From Candidatus Gracilibacteria bacterium CG17_big_fil_post_rev_8_21_14_2_50_48_13 (lineage in GTDB: Bacteria > Patescibacteriota > Gracilibacteria > 1-14-2-50-48-13): 64,000 nucleotides of DNA. A program made the translations under genes and the position numbers. Below the pieces are notes generated by a model. The model saw only the letters and a program-made list of their open reading frames with translations, ran no database searches and was not told where the DNA came from. The DNA is taken from contig PFFG01000001.1 in assembly GCA_002783265.1 (NCBI GenBank), positions 62,001 to 126,000 of the forward strand. Reading direction: 5' to 3'. This document shows, piece after piece, positions 34,453 to 46,700 of the stretch; position 1 is the first letter of the stretch, and every line of letters starts with the position of its first letter.

Positions 34453-37400
34453 TTATTTTCTCTGGAGTTGATTACTCAACACAGAGAGATACATGCGCTG
34501 AACGCGATCTCTTTGTGCGGCGATCCAGGGCTCTGGATTTTCTAGTCGTCGATCCTTTGCTTCTGCTTTCAAGACTTCTTCAGCCATTGCTGCCGCTGAC
34601 GCTAGTACGGCTATTTTTCTTTGAGCGTACTGTGCATCAAGCTCAGAAATTAGATGAGAACGGAGTGCTGCACGGGCATTGCCGCTGCCGGGTGCAATTG
34701 CATATTTCGTGAGTAACGCTTGCACAATCGATTGCGATTGAACATCTTGAGCAGCGAGTAAGGCATCAATACGTGAAAGATTTGCGGCCTCATCTTCAAA
34801 GCGCCATACCCCGCCCTGTTCTTGCATTTTATACTGCTTCGCGACTTCTTCAGAGATTTTGAGCCCCAGCCGTGTTGCATCGACATCAGCTTTAGAGCCT
34901 CTTTTTTCAAAGGCATACGACTGCATAGCCATCATAGCCGCCATACTATATTGCGACACCGTGAGTGCCCCAAACATGGCGAGCCCCTGCGTATCGACCT
35001 GCGCCGCTGGTAGAGCGGGCATACTCACATTCCACTTCGAAAAGTCGGGTAAGGAGAGTTTCCAATCAGGCATTTTGAGCCATGATGCCACACGATCTGC
35101 ACCGATAATCGCAAAGGCCAGCTTCGCTGCACCCCATGACAGGTTTGCAATATCACCCGCTCCACTCCAGAATTGATTTGTAGCCGCCCCTTGCAGAACA
35201 TCCATCAGTTCTGGAGCAGAAAGTGATGTGAGCACACGCATGGCAGACACTTCTCCTTCCAACTTTTCGAGTTCTGCATCTTGAACGCCTGCCTGCATTG
35301 CCTTATTACGGAGAGCATCATAGCTTTGGAGAAGCGAAACGGACTCCTTATTTTTTGTTAGTGCATTCCATGCTTCGACAAAGCTGCTTACGCCACCATT
35401 GGATCGCATGGTTTCCTGGATTTTCTTTGCCAAGAATTTCATAGCGCTGCCACTATCTTTTTGTCCGATAACTTGTGCACGCAGCACAGAAAGCATCTGA
35501 AAAGCAGAATTCCCCTTCAGAGAATCCGTGATTTGGGTGAGCTTAGGAACAAGAATCGCGGTTTCGTTTTGCACCGCTGTGGTAACTTCAAGATTCTTAC
35601 GCGCCGAATCTGTTGCCTTCACACGCTCTTCCGGTGTCATACCTGAATCCAAAGTAATTGCTGCCATAGGCGTCTCATCCCGCAAGAGAAGATCTTCGGC
35701 TGCACCTTGTTTCCCTGCCGCTTGAGAAATCAGGCGATTGAGTTCTGCTGTCACCCGTTTTGGAAAGCTCGGATCCTTCTGCGCTCGCTCAAAGACAACA
35801 TCAAAGTTCGGTGGTAATTCTACTTGTTTTTGCTTTTGACTTTCTGGTAAGAGGTCAAGAAACCAACGGGATACTTGTGCGCCTGTAAATTGCGCAGAGG
35901 GTTTAACGTAGTTTGCAGTTTGATTTTCAAAGAGTGCGCGCAGAATACTGTTCATGATTGCATTACCGAAGACCCGGCGCATGTGTTCCTGCGTTCCAAA
36001 CTTTTCCGTCATCCAATTTGGATTGGCCTTAAAGACATCAAAATATTTTTTCTCGAGGTTAAAGAGTGCCGTCTGTGCCTGGAGTTCAATCTGCGAAAGA
36101 ATTGGTGTTTCTGTCGTTTGTTCGGAAAGATTCTCCTTTTTTTCTGGCGCTGATGCCTCAGGTTTTTTACGCAGGAGATCTGCAGGCGATAACCGGAGAC
36201 CTGACTCTTTCTTCACTTCCTCAAGGGCATTGTAAAGACGAAGAGTCTTTGCGAGATACGCTTCCAATTTTTGTTTTGCAATTGCAGCAGCTGAATAGGC
36301 TTTCACCTCCTGGACACGGGATGCGATCTCCTGCGCTTTCGCCACAAGAGCATCTGATACATTGATATCAGCCTTCAGCATGGCCGTGATTCGCGTTGTG
36401 AGAGCATCTCCCGTAAGACTCTGCAGGTCGAGGGATGAAAGAGCGCGAACAACCATTGGAGCAGTTTTTGCATCATAAAATCGTCCCACCGTTTCGGCGA
36501 TATTTGGCGATGTCGCGGTTTCTGGCACAAAGCGTGACAGAGACGCCTGCATCTCTGTCCCCATCTGCGTAAGGGCTCCGCGAAAACGCTGTACCTTTTC
36601 TTTGGGTTCAGAAAGATAGGGTAACTCCGAAGAAGATGACTGCATATACGTACGCATAGCATTTTGCGTAAGACCGCCGAAGTCAGCGATGAGAAATGCG
36701 CTATCAAGGAGGCGATTCCCCTCTCCTTCAATCTTTTCACCGATGTCTTCCCCCAAAGCAAAAGGTTTTTCACGGAGTGCTTGTTGCTCCTTATATTCCT
36801 TCGATCCAGGTTCATAAATACCCTGAGCAGCAGCACTACTACGAACAATATGTGCAGTGGTTCCTGCGATGGCAACACCCCCAAGAAGTGCTGTACCCAG
36901 TCCAATAGCTCCCGTTATCTGGTCGGGAGTTAGTGTGATCTGCAACTGAGGCATCATGGGCTTAATGGCATCAAAAATCTTGGAACCAACCCACTGGCCA
37001 CTCTCATTCGGAATGAGTCCGCCTCCGAATCCAATACCTATTTGAAGAACAAACAGCGCCAACATAGCCATGTCATAGGTAAACTTTCCAGAAGAAAGTT
37101 CCTGGAGAATACGCACATATGCCGCCTTTTCCGTCAGAGACATATTGGCAAAACTACTCAAGGTTTGAATGGAATCTTCGATCTTTTCGATAGTATGGCG
37201 AAGGGCAAGAAGATCCGCCCGTACATCCCCCGTCGCCTTCAGGCCAAGGGAGGCAAGCAAAGGCGCAAGACTCGCGCGCAATTGATCGGTTAATTCCTTT
37301 CTCAGGGGGGCATTCTGCAGTCCCGGCAAAAGGGATTCCAGCGTCCGTACCCCCTCATCAAGCCGCCGCAATGCGTCCGTTTCCCGCCCAATTTCTCCGA

Positions 37401-38205
37401 AAACCGTTGCAACGCTGTTAGGCGAGTTTTTCATAAACTCCATAAAGGACTGCACACCCACTTTCGATTGCTGGAATAATCCAAGAAAAGTTCCGCTATT
37501 CTGTGCGAGGTAGTTCTGGAAGTTTTGCGGGGTAAATTCAGCACCGCGTTCCTTGAGCTCAGCTTGTTTAAAGGCAGTCAAAAATTTGAGCATCTCTTTG
37601 GGAGAGGCATCCATTTCTGACATACCAATAATAGACCGCAGGACATTGACGACACCCGTCAGTGCATTATCTTCAGCCAGATTACCTTCAATGGCACCAG
37701 GTAGTTTAGCCAGAGAGGTAACCTCTGATGCGGCCTGTACAAATCGAGACACGTCCGCCGAATGATCTTTTGTTTCAATGGTCATACCACGCGCACGTTC
37801 GAGGGCTGCACTATCCATGCCGTTTTCCTTGGCAATTTCTGCTGTAACCGTATCGATTTCTGCTTGAAATTTCGCAAAGTTTTGCCCTAAAAACTGCTCT
37901 GTCGCTGCTGGCGGAAGATCCCCTAAACGTGAGACGATACCTTGAAGGGAAAGCGTTGCAAAATCCGGCATGGAGTTTTTCAAGGAACCGAAGAGTTTTT
38001 CTTTGATGGATGCATAGACTTCACTTGGCCGTTTCGTTCCGCCTCCCCCCAATCTGCGCGCAAGCTGCTCAAGATTTGCGCCTAATTCAGCTAGGGCTTT
38101 TTCCTGCGCCAGCTTCGCTGCATCGCGCAGTTCTTGAAGATTTTGACGTTGTTCCGGCAGTCTCTGTCCGGTCTCAAGCTGTTGTTTCTGTGTGTTTTCT
38201 GCCAT
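34453..38205 (-). CDS. Unknown 1,250-residue helical protein with membrane segments
   Basis: I recognise no family. The first ~370 residues are soluble and helical, beginning with a Gln/Glu/Arg-rich coiled-coil-like stretch; there is no signal peptide. Two hydrophobic segments lie at about 375-397 and 425-448 (ITGAIGLGTALLGGVAIAGT), then a long helical part, and a third weaker hydrophobic stretch at about 1070-1097. The protein is rich in Ala, Gln and Lys and has almost no cysteine. It starts 35 nt after the small gene at 38241 and is probably cotranscribed with it. A cytoplasmic scaffold with a membrane hairpin would fit, but that is conjecture. Confidence 0.85.
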   Translation of the reverse strand: MAENTQKQQLETGQRLPEQRQNLQELRDAAKLAQEKALAELGANLEQLARRLGGGGTKRPSEVYASIKEKLFGSLKNSMPDFATLSLQGIVSRLGDLPPAATEQFLGQNFAKFQAEIDTVTAEIAKENGMDSAALERARGMTIETKDHSADVSRFVQAASEVTSLAKLPGAIEGNLAEDNALTGVVNVLRSIIGMSEMDASPKEMLKFLTAFKQAELKERGAEFTPQNFQNYLAQNSGTFLGLFQQSKVGVQSFMEFMKNSPNSVATVFGEIGRETDALRRLDEGVRTLESLLPGLQNAPLRKELTDQLRASLAPLLASLGLKATGDVRADLLALRHTIEKIEDSIQTLSSFANMSLTEKAAYVRILQELSSGKFTYDMAMLALFVLQIGIGFGGGLIPNESGQWVGSKIFDAIKPMMPQLQITLTPDQITGAIGLGTALLGGVAIAGTTAHIVRSSAAAQGIYEPGSKEYKEQQALREKPFALGEDIGEKIEGEGNRLLDSAFLIADFGGLTQNAMRTYMQSSSSELPYLSEPKEKVQRFRGALTQMGTEMQASLSRFVPETATSPNIAETVGRFYDAKTAPMVVRALSSLDLQSLTGDALTTRITAMLKADINVSDALVAKAQEIASRVQEVKAYSAAAIAKQKLEAYLAKTLRLYNALEEVKKESGLRLSPADLLRKKPEASAPEKKENLSEQTTETPILSQIELQAQTALFNLEKKYFDVFKANPNWMTEKFGTQEHMRRVFGNAIMNSILRALFENQTANYVKPSAQFTGAQVSRWFLDLLPESQKQKQVELPPNFDVVFERAQKDPSFPKRVTAELNRLISQAAGKQGAAEDLLLRDETPMAAITLDSGMTPEERVKATDSARKNLEVTTAVQNETAILVPKLTQITDSLKGNSAFQMLSVLRAQVIGQKDSGSAMKFLAKKIQETMRSNGGVSSFVEAWNALTKNKESVSLLQSYDALRNKAMQAGVQDAELEKLEGEVSAMRVLTSLSAPELMDVLQGAATNQFWSGAGDIANLSWGAAKLAFAIIGADRVASWLKMPDWKLSLPDFSKWNVSMPALPAAQVDTQGLAMFGALTVSQYSMAAMMAMQSYAFEKRGSKADVDATRLGLKISEEVAKQYKMQEQGGVWRFEDEAANLSRIDALLAAQDVQSQSIVQALLTKYAIAPGSGNARAALRSHLISELDAQYAQRKIAVLASAAAMAEEVLKAEAKDRRLENPEPWIAAQRDRVQRMYLSVLSNQLQRK

Positions 38206-38240
38206 AGCGTGGTTGTAACTGGGCGAAAGAAAGAGTGAAT

Positions 38241-38555
38241 TTAAACAAGATTTTTGAGGAGTGCTGAGGCTTCCTGCTCCTCCTGTGTGGAGAGATTCTG
38301 TTCAGCCTCCTGGTCCATATGACGGTTTTCCAAACGTACTGCCTGCTGCACTTTCCTCACGACAAGCAGGTAGTTTTCCGCTCGCCTTGTAAACAAGCGA
38401 AGAAGCAAGTCCTCCACCGTCACAAGAACAGAAATTTGTTCTGTTGTAGCAACGAGCGTACGCAGGATCTCCTTCTGATCATCACGAAGATAACTTTCTT
38501 CTGCGATGTCCTTTATGATCTGCTTCCGACGTTCCATTGTGATTTCTGACTCCAT
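38241..38555 (-). CDS. Small helical protein paired with the 1,250-residue protein
   Basis: From the ATG at 38555 the protein has 104 residues, all predicted helical and highly charged, with a hydrophobic stretch EQISVLVTVEDLLLRLF in the middle and an acidic Gln/Glu-rich C-terminus. No family is recognised. The longer frame to 38606 is rejected since the TATACT promoter box (38584-38589) lies inside it. It is the first gene of a two-gene operon; it may be a partner or chaperone of the large protein, which is inference from position. Confidence 0.7.
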   Translation of the reverse strand: MESEITMERRKQIIKDIAEESYLRDDQKEILRTLVATTEQISVLVTVEDLLLRLFTRRAENYLLVVRKVQQAVRLENRHMDQEAEQNLSTQEEQEASALLKNLV

Positions 38556-38583
38556 AGGATAGCTAAGGAAATACCATCCTGAT

Positions 38584-38613
38584 AGTATACATGGATGTGA
38601 TACCAAACGTCAA
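38584..38613 (-). promoter_or_regulatory. Promoter of the 38241-38555 operon
   Basis: The minus strand reads TTGACG (38608-38613), 18 nt, TATACT (38584-38589), ending 28 nt before the ATG. The -35 box touches the U-run of the groEL terminator. Confidence 0.6.
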
Positions 38614-38646
38614 AAAAACGCGCCCCTTGGAGAAGAGACGCGTTTT
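38611..38646 (-). terminator. Intrinsic terminator of groES-groEL
   Basis: AAAACGCG (38615-38622 on the plus strand) pairs with CGCGTTTT (38639-38646) around a 16-nt loop; on the minus strand a T7 run follows. It lies 14 nt after the groEL stop. Confidence 0.8.
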
Positions 38647-38660
38647 CGATTGCGGGCAGA

Positions 38661-40316
38661 CTACATCATGCCGCCCATACCTCCCATGCCACCCATACCG
38701 CCCATGCCTCCATGACCACCATGATCATGTTCAGCAGCCTTTGGAATCTCCGTTATGGCCGCTTCAGTTGTTAGGAACATCGCAGCGACGGAGGCCGCAT
38801 TCTGCAATGCACTTCGTGTCACCTTGGTCGGATCCACAATTCCCTTCTTCACCATGTCACACATTTCGTCATCAAAAGCGTCGTACCCCATATTGATGTC
38901 CTCCGCACTCATGACACGTTCAACAATGACACTTGCCTCTTTCCCTGAGTTGGTGGCAATTTGGCGCGCAGGATACTCCAAAGCACGGCGTACGATATCG
39001 ATACCAATTTGCTCATCGTGACTGGTTCCCTTCAGCGCGGCAAGAGCACGTGATGCTTTAAGCAGTGCCGTACCACCACCTGCGACAATACCCTCTTCGA
39101 CCGCTGCACGGGTAGCAGAAAGCGCATCTTCGATGCGATGCTTTTTCTCTTTGAGTTCCACCTCCGTTGCAGCGCCAACCTCAATCACCGCAACTCCTCC
39201 TGCAAGTTTTGCGAGACGCTCCTGCAGTTTCTCACGGTCGTAGTCTGAGCTTGTGTGCTCAATCTGTGCCTTTATCATACTGACGCGCGATTCAACTGCT
39301 TCCTTGGAGCCCTTTCCTTCGACAATCGTCGTACTTTCCTTGTCGGCAATGATACGTCGAGCAAGACCCAAATGAGACAGTTCTGCCGTATCCAATTTGA
39401 GACCGATTTCATCGGAAATGACTGTTGCACCCGTGATGGCTGCAATGTCTTTGAGCATCTCCTTTCGTCGTTCACCAAACCCTGGAGCCTTAATGGCAAG
39501 AGTATTAAAGGTACCACGAATCTTATTGAGAATCAGGGTCGTGAGTGCCTCACCATCCACATCTTCTGCAATAATGACCAGATTTTTCTGACCACTTTGT
39601 GCAACTTTTTCGAGCAAAGGAAGGAAATCCTGTACAGACGAAATTTTCTTGTCCGTAATAAGAACACGAACATCGTCGTAGGAAGCTTCCATACGGGTTA
39701 CATCCGTCACCATGTATGGAGAGATGTACCCATTATCAAACTGCATTCCTTCCACAACGCGCTTGTTGAGGCCAAAGGTCTGTCCTTCCTCCACAGTAAT
39801 AACGCCGTCTTTACCGACCATATCCATCACTTCAGCAATGAGGGTTCCCACCTCCGTGCTTTGTGCAGAAACCGTCGCAACTTGCGCTATTTCCTCCTTC
39901 GTCGAGATGTGCTTTGCATTCCCCACCAACTGGTCCACAACTGTTGCGACGGCCTTCTCAATGCCCGTTTTGAGCACCATAGGGTTTGCTCCTGCCGCCA
40001 CAACGCGTAGACCTTCCTTGATCATCGCATGGGCGAGCACAGTTGCCGTTGTTGTTCCATCACCCGCCACATCGTTGGTCTTTGTTGCGACCTCCTTCAC
40101 GAGTTGTGCCCCCATATTTTCAAGCGTGTCCTCAAGCTCAATTTCCTTTGCAATGGTAACGCCATCGTTCGTGATGGTCGGGCCTCCGTAGGACTTTTCA
40201 ATCACAACATTGCGTCCCTTTGGTCCCATGGTTACGCGAACCGCATTCGCGAGAATTTCGACACCCGCAAGCATCTGCTGCTTCGCATCATCGTGAAATG
40301 TTACTTTTTTTGCCAT
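38661..40316 (-). CDS. groEL: Chaperonin GroEL (Hsp60)
   Basis: The 551-residue ATP-dependent chaperonin folds proteins in the double-ring cavity capped by GroES. Typical segments are [20 protein letters not shown] near the N-terminus, the nucleotide-binding [11 protein letters not shown], and the Gly-Gly-Met tail that ends in repeated GGM. Length matches the family. It follows groES by 35 nt and ends at TAG before a terminator. Regulation should be by HrcA through the CIRCE element upstream of groES. Confidence 0.98.
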   Translation of the reverse strand: MAKKVTFHDDAKQQMLAGVEILANAVRVTMGPKGRNVVIEKSYGGPTITNDGVTIAKEIELEDTLENMGAQLVKEVATKTNDVAGDGTTTATVLAHAMIKEGLRVVAAGANPMVLKTGIEKAVATVVDQLVGNAKHISTKEEIAQVATVSAQSTEVGTLIAEVMDMVGKDGVITVEEGQTFGLNKRVVEGMQFDNGYISPYMVTDVTRMEASYDDVRVLITDKKISSVQDFLPLLEKVAQSGQKNLVIIAEDVDGEALTTLILNKIRGTFNTLAIKAPGFGERRKEMLKDIAAITGATVISDEIGLKLDTAELSHLGLARRIIADKESTTIVEGKGSKEAVESRVSMIKAQIEHTSSDYDREKLQERLAKLAGGVAVIEVGAATEVELKEKKHRIEDALSATRAAVEEGIVAGGGTALLKASRALAALKGTSHDEQIGIDIVRRALEYPARQIATNSGKEASVIVERVMSAEDINMGYDAFDDEMCDMVKKGIVDPTKVTRSALQNAASVAAMFLTTEAAITEIPKAAEHDHGGHGGMGGMGGMGGMGGMM

Positions 40317-40351
40317 AGATTGGAAAAAATTATGAATAAATCAAAGTGCCT

Positions 40352-40627
40352 TTACGCAAGCTTTGCGATGACCCCGTCTTGGCGGAGTACAATAAACTCT
40401 TCCCCATCCAACTTCACCGTATCTCCTGCATATTTTTTATACAGAACAACATCACCAGCGGAGAGCTCCATAGTAATGTCTTTTGTTCCAGGACCGACGG
40501 CTATAACTTCCCCTTTCGTGGGCTTTTCCTTGGCAGAATCTGGTATGTAGATTCCACTTTTCGTTTGTTCTTCGGCTTCGAGCTGTCGAAGGACAACGTA
40601 GTCACTAAGCGGTTTAAGCATAGTCAT
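40352..40627 (-). CDS. groES: Co-chaperonin GroES
   Basis: The protein has 91 residues from the ATG at 40627, or 89 from the next ATG (MLKPLSDYVVLRQ). It contains the mobile loop region EEQTKSGIYIPDSAKEKP and the roof residues before VGPGTKD, as in GroES, the heptameric lid of GroEL. The longer frame to 40663 is rejected because it would start inside the CIRCE operator and before the expected transcription start. groEL follows in the same operon. No Shine-Dalgarno is visible. Confidence 0.95.
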   Translation of the reverse strand: MTMLKPLSDYVVLRQLEAEEQTKSGIYIPDSAKEKPTKGEVIAVGPGTKDITMELSAGDVVLYKKYAGDTVKLDGEEFIVLRQDGVIAKLA

Positions 40628-40649
40628 AGATACCAAATAAGAATATAAT

Positions 40650-40676
40650 TTAGCACTCAGCACGAGTGTGTGCTAA
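40650..40676. promoter_or_regulatory. CIRCE operator (HrcA site) of groESL
   Basis: TTAGCACTC, nine nucleotides, GTGTGCTAA: the CIRCE consensus (TTAGCACTC-N9-GAGTGCTAA) with one mismatch. It sits directly downstream of the -10 box, ideal for HrcA repression. hrcA itself is not in the window. Confidence 0.9.
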
Positions 40677-40704
40677 ATATACCGCTCAGGTAGTTTCAAG
40701 TCAA
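40676..40704 (-). promoter_or_regulatory. groESL promoter
   Basis: The minus strand reads TTGACT (40699-40704), 17 nt, TATATT (40676-40681). Transcription would begin within the CIRCE element. The leader is longer than for neighbours, about 40 nt. Confidence 0.75.
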
Positions 40705-40722
40705 GAAGTTGGACCGCTGAAT

Positions 40723-43700
40723 TTATGGATTCTGTTCTTTCGTTTCGACAACAGAACCGTCGCGATTCAGAAGCACGCTTCCCTCTCCCGGCAGGATGCC
40801 ATCCATGACAAACTGACTTGCTGCATCCGTGGTAATCGTCATGGGTGATAGGAGTTCAGAAACGACGCCATCACGCAAACGCAGGAGTTGCAGCTCAGCG
40901 GAGGGTTGTGGTGGGTACACGGATCCACGAAGGCGTCCAGTCTTCGGATTGTAATCCAGAGTACGAATTTCTGTTGCGGCTACCGTGATGCGGAGGTCTT
41001 TGTAGGAGGTGTTCCCCAGACTATCACGAGCCATTAGACGAAGCGTGTGCAGTCCTGCATCACCAGGCGACCATGTCATGCTCAGCTTAGGCGCCATGAG
41101 AGCAGGTGTTTGCGCCTTTGATGCATGATGTGCACCCATTTCTGTTGGTTTAACGTCACAGGGCGTTTGTGCGGAACAAACGACATCCTCATCATTTGCA
41201 GGATCTCCGTCGTTGTTGCTATCCACAAGAATATCCTTATCCCAGGCAACAGCAACCACATCGTTGATTGCATCTTCTGCAGACGCTTCAAGAACGAGCG
41301 GCCGTTCAAGGGGAACAGTCATATTTTCACCTCTCGGCAGGGATATCAACGGTGCAACCGTATCTTGCGCCCTTTGTGGATGCGCAAAGAGAAGTGCAGA
41401 GGAAAGGCCATACATCGGAGCATTTTCACCGGCTAGTCGCGGAACAATACGCATGAACATTGGCGTTTCGCGCCCCTGAACAGGCAGGGTTACGGTCAGT
41501 TCCTTCCCCTCAACTCGACCAAGCAAGATTCTGGACTCGGGCAACCCTTGCTTCAATGCTTCCTCGGTAAGTTTTGTACGAACCGCTTCCGGCATTGCTG
41601 CGGTATTGCGCTCAACAATCTCACTGAGCGTTGCCGTGGCAGATGGAAACAAGGAAGCGTCTATCGGCACAATCACGTAATCTAGAGGGCTTTCTCCTCG
41701 CTCAAGACCGCGAATATCATCATACACGCGCAGAATATACTGTGCATCGTCTCCAAAGAACTTCCCTGCTCTATCCACCTGCTTTGTGCGTGGGGGCAAA
41801 CGGAACTGGAGAACCACTTGATTGGCATCAACGCCCAACACAGATGCCCCTTGAACCCGAGGAAGCACCGTTGCAATATCACGCAGATCAGAGAGCTCTC
41901 GAATACGGTCAGTACCTCTGTACTGTTCCGTGGTACGAGTCTCAACGGGCGTTCGCTTGTTATATTTTACATAAATATCGCTACCCATACTGTAGACGAT
42001 ATCCGGGTTATCTATATCACCCTGAAGAGCGGTAAAGGCAATGTGGACTGGCATTCCTGCAGGTGGTACGTAGGACATCAAAGTAACCAGCCCACCGTTT
42101 CCAGGAAGCTCCACGAGAATGTTTCCCTCTTCTTCCTTGCCAATGCCCGACTGATGTTGCTTTGGTTCTGGAAGACTTGCCGTTGCGGACACATTTGTCA
42201 CAGCAGGAGCTGCCGTCACTTGTGCTAAGAGTGGTGCTCCAGCCTTATCAACATTCGAAGCCACCGCCTCTCCCGATCCGCCAACTTCAGGACTCTGTGC
42301 AAGAAGAGATGGGCTACGGGCAATTGTTTTTTCAATGGTCGTATCCCGTACATCGAGAGGAATTTCCTTTGCGACGGCCCCAGCAATCTCGTTGAGCATA
42401 CGCTGAGATTCCGTATTGCGACTATCTTGCTCACCCAGACTTGCAATAGGTTTCTCATCAAATTGCTCCTCTGCAAGCATACCTGTCTTCGCGAGAACAC
42501 TCGTGAAATCCTCAAATGTTGCTGCAGTGCCAAGTTTCGCAGAAAGAACTTCCGCAGATTTCAGCGCTTTTTCTTCGTCGGCCACCTCACTCGCAAGATT
42601 CTGCCAACCTGCGACGTACGGCAGTGTATTTGGATCAAGTTCCGAAAGCGCACGGGGTGCAGGTGCAGTAGCTTCATCAATAATTTTGCTCAACTTTTCC
42701 GTCGCAACGCGACGCATGGATTCTGGTAATCCAGAGGCATCACTTGCAAGGAAATCTCGCTGCATCTTGAGGTCTTCTATATATGCATCACTACTTGCAA
42801 GGCCGGTGCTCTGACTTGTTGTCACAATGGATTCCTGCAGAGTCAGGAGTTGATCGATGAGTGCGACCGATATGGGATCTTCCTTTGCTATGGTTTTGAG
42901 AATCTCCGCCTGATCCTTCGGTGTCGCTACCGCCGCCGTTTGTCCACTCACTTCACGGCGTTTTTCCTCGACCGCCTGGCGAACTGCCCCTTGGAAATTA
43001 TTCACCGGGAGTGTCAGGGAATTCTGGAAAAACGAATTGAGATTTCTGTTCGTTTCCGCAAGGGTACGGTTGATTTGATCAATGGCGTAGGTTTTCACCT
43101 GCTTGGAAACAAAGCCAACGGCTGTGCCGTACAATTGCTGCGGCAAGTCACTGAGCAGGAAGTTTGCAGGGTTCACCATGGAGCGAACAAAACCATTCCA
43201 GCTGCGTGCTGCTTCACGGAAAAGCCACATATAGGTATCCTGACCGAGAGGACGGTTCGTATCCAGAACGATACCAATTTGCGTCGAAACACGAATGCGA
43301 TCGAGCGTAGGTTCAAAGGAAGGCGTCGTCATTCGCTGTCCGGAAGGCACAATTTGTGGTGACGTGGTTTGCGCCTCCAAATGACTGCGTACGCGGGACT
43401 CAGCGATGGGTAACACATTGCGCTGCACAAGACAAATCAAGGTAATCACCTTTCCAATAGTCTGAATAAAAGTACGAACCTGTACATTCAGTTGTGGCAC
43501 TGTTGGTGGAGGCGGCAAATTCGGGAACTTCGGCATTCGGAAGACAGGAAGTTCAGGAAGTCTCGGCAAGTTCGGCAGTGCTGGCAACAGAGGGAGGGTC
43601 AGTTGCAGTCCTGTCTGGGCATACAGTGCCAGTCTCGCCTGTGGGAGTGGACCAAGATTTGGTAAAACAATTGGCGTAAAGCGCGGCAGGTTAATTTGCT

Positions 43701-46700
43701 GTGGTATAAAACGAATATTTGGAATCACCACCTGGTAGCGCATATTGATTTGCGACAGATCAATTTCGACGTCAGGCCATTTAGGGAACGGAACCACCTG
43801 CAGTTGAATAAAGTTTCCAAGGAGATCCATCAAGTTCGCAGCGTCCGTTCCCTGTTGGTTGTTACAGGTCTGGCATTGTTGCTGGAAGGAGGCAAAAACA
43901 TCCACCAATACCTGAAAACTCTTCATGGCCTGAGAGATGGAACGAATGGAGTCACGCCACCTTGCGAGAATTTGATTCTGGGTCTGCACATAACCAATGA
44001 TTTGATTCACAACCGTGGAGACAATGCGCAAAAGTCGCCCCATGACGTAGGTTTTCCATTGCAGATACTGCTTCATGGAATTGACAATATTGCCGTACTC
44101 CTTGATGCGCTGAATGTTGGTATCTATACCAGCAAGTCCTGCATAAGCGTCTTCTGCCACTCGGGCAGCTGCTAAACAGTGTTGGAACGTTGCACCGGCG
44201 CTCTGCTGCGAGGTTGCTGAATTCGCAAGGGATGCCTCAAGATTCTCTCGGAGGGTAAAGGTTGGTGGCAAGGCCTTGTTCCAATTAACTCGTCCCTCTG
44301 CATCCGGCTCAAAGAAACAGAAAGCCCACTGCCCGTAGAAGGCATGAAAATTCTCGATGGACTGATTCTTTGTTCCCTCCAATTGATAGAGGAATTCGGA
44401 CACGCGGTCTGGTGGAAGCCATGGATAGTAGAAGACGACATCTTGCATTTGAATACTGACAAACGGCAAGGATCCCACAATGGCGAGCACTTCTGAGAAG
44501 CCACGTACTTCACGCTTTAAGAGGTCGTTACTAGAGATTCCTGCATCCAGAATACGCGTAATATCTGCGTTGGATGTGCCGGTATTCACGTTAATGCCCT
44601 GCATAAACTCCGAGAAGGAGTACTCGGCGGAATTGAGTGTACAGCCGATGGGGTCAGACTCGTCACAGTTTGCTAATGCCTTTCGATCTGCTTCTGACGC
44701 ACGCATCTGATTCAGGGCACGAAGCTGTGTTGTTGCATAGGTAGGATCCTGGGCAATCTTCACTTCGGCAAGGAGAGCACGCGTTTTTTGATCTATAGCT
44801 AAGGCAGTTGATGAACCCGATGCACTATTCCACTCTGTTTGTACAGCGGCGAGGGACTCTGCAAGTTTTGTTTTGACTGCACCCGCAGGTAGGCCGGCCA
44901 AGGCAGAACGAATCTCCGTAAGACGCGCATCGATACTTTGAAGAATGATCGTTGTTTCTTCATCCGTGAAAGCATCTGCGTTTGCGGGAAGTTCCATCAT
45001 ACCAAACTGTTTCGCGAGTTCCAATTTACCCAATTGAGCTGCGACCTCCCCAGGATTATCACAGGATACACCTCCACGACTCTTACAGGAACTCAGCGCC
45101 TGATCACTCAGCTGTTTTGCCGCTGCCTTTTTCGCAAGATCCGACTCCGTCGTGCCAGTCTCCAAAGCCGTACTGAGATCCGTTACCCGCTGAGTAAGCA
45201 CATCCATACTCGTCAAATCTTGGTTTTGCTGGCGTTTTGCCAGTGTGTCATTGGCAGGATTCATTGGCCTTGTGAAACCAAGTGTTGGATCCGGAAGAAT
45301 CAAGGTAATCGTCGGAAGTTTTGTGAGTTTAGCCAAAACCTCATGCATCTGCCGTTCTGCCCAATCCATAATGATTGCTGGGAATGCTGGCGAACGGTTA
45401 TTTTGCGGAATCATATTTCCGAGTCCCTGACCCAAGGAACGGAAATCCTTCATAAATCTATTCACTGCCTCTGAGAAGCCCGCCCCAGGAGGATTTGCGA
45501 AACGTGTCGTTTTAAATTGAAAGTGATCGGAGACGAAGGGAGCTGCCCGTTCATTTTCCGCCATACCGGCTATGGACTTCGTTCGCTGCGCCCGTGCTGC
45601 TGTGTAGCCACCTGAGGAAACCATGCGACCAAGTCCGCCAATAAACCCAGAAAGTCCAGCCGCAAGATCCTGACAGAATTCACGAATACCCAAAATATCC
45701 GGAAGAATGTAGGTATAACAGTTTTTGTTTGGTTCAACACCCGTAGGAACAGGTAAATCAATCATACCCACGGCGTAAGGACCAACACAGGCCGTCAGAC
45801 CAAATCGTCCTGTGAGGGTCGGGCTCAAGTACACACGGAACTGAGACGTGGTCTTTACTTCCGTATAAATGCCCGTTCCTGGCCAGAAGAAAGGTGGCTG
45901 CACTGTTGGGTAAGCAAATATGGCGTAATCCGTTTGATTCGAAATATTCCGGAGAATACCCTTTGGCGTCGTTCCATCCAGCGTTTCCCCGAGAGAGAAC
46001 TCTGGTTTTGGTGCAAGAAATGCCGTATTGAGACTTGGTGGCACAAGCGCACAACCACCATTTTGACAATCCGACTGCGCAAGCTCGCGATTAACGATAT
46101 CAAGAGAGGCATCAACCTTAGACACAAAACTTCCTACGGCAGAACCTGCATTTTTTGCCGCATCAGCAATGGCACCAAAGGCTAATGCAGGCCCATTGGA
46201 AGGCTGCGCCAAACGTGCGATATCCGCCACCTCAAGGGCAGGTGCCCGCACATCGTCATCCCACAAATCAATGAGGCCATCCTGATCTCTATCCGTAGCA
46301 AGGAATGCATTGGAGAGAAGATTATTTAGTGTTTTCGTCGATTTTGTCGTATTTCCTGGGCTTGTGTCCGCCTGGGCATTGGTATCGATCTGCCCGTCAT
46401 CACCCCAGACAAGACCGAAAGACTCTAGCAATTTCCCTATAACAGGAAGGCGGGAAAGTGGATTCGCCTTAGGGCGCTGCGCGATAATATCAGATCCGAA
46501 CTCCCCGCTTTGCATGCGGAAATAGGTAAACATGCCACCTGTTGATGCCGCTGCATCCGTTGAGACAGAAATGAGACGTCGCTTCTCGGCGTTTGGCAGG
46601 TTCGCGAAAATCGTAAACATGGAGCCGAGGGAGTAGAGCCCTGAATCCGTGATTGCTCTCAGCATGAAGGGCACATCGATTAATTGAAGCGTCAAATCAA

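Noticed and set aside
34123-34545. 140-codon GTG frame on the plus strand
   Set aside because: It runs 93 nt into the 3' end of the opposite gene, shows no known motif and holds palindromes; probably chance.
39255-40010. 251-codon frame antisense to groEL
   Set aside because: It is a shadow of a highly conserved gene, has a cysteine/histidine-rich translation typical of antisense frames, and has no promoter or family match.
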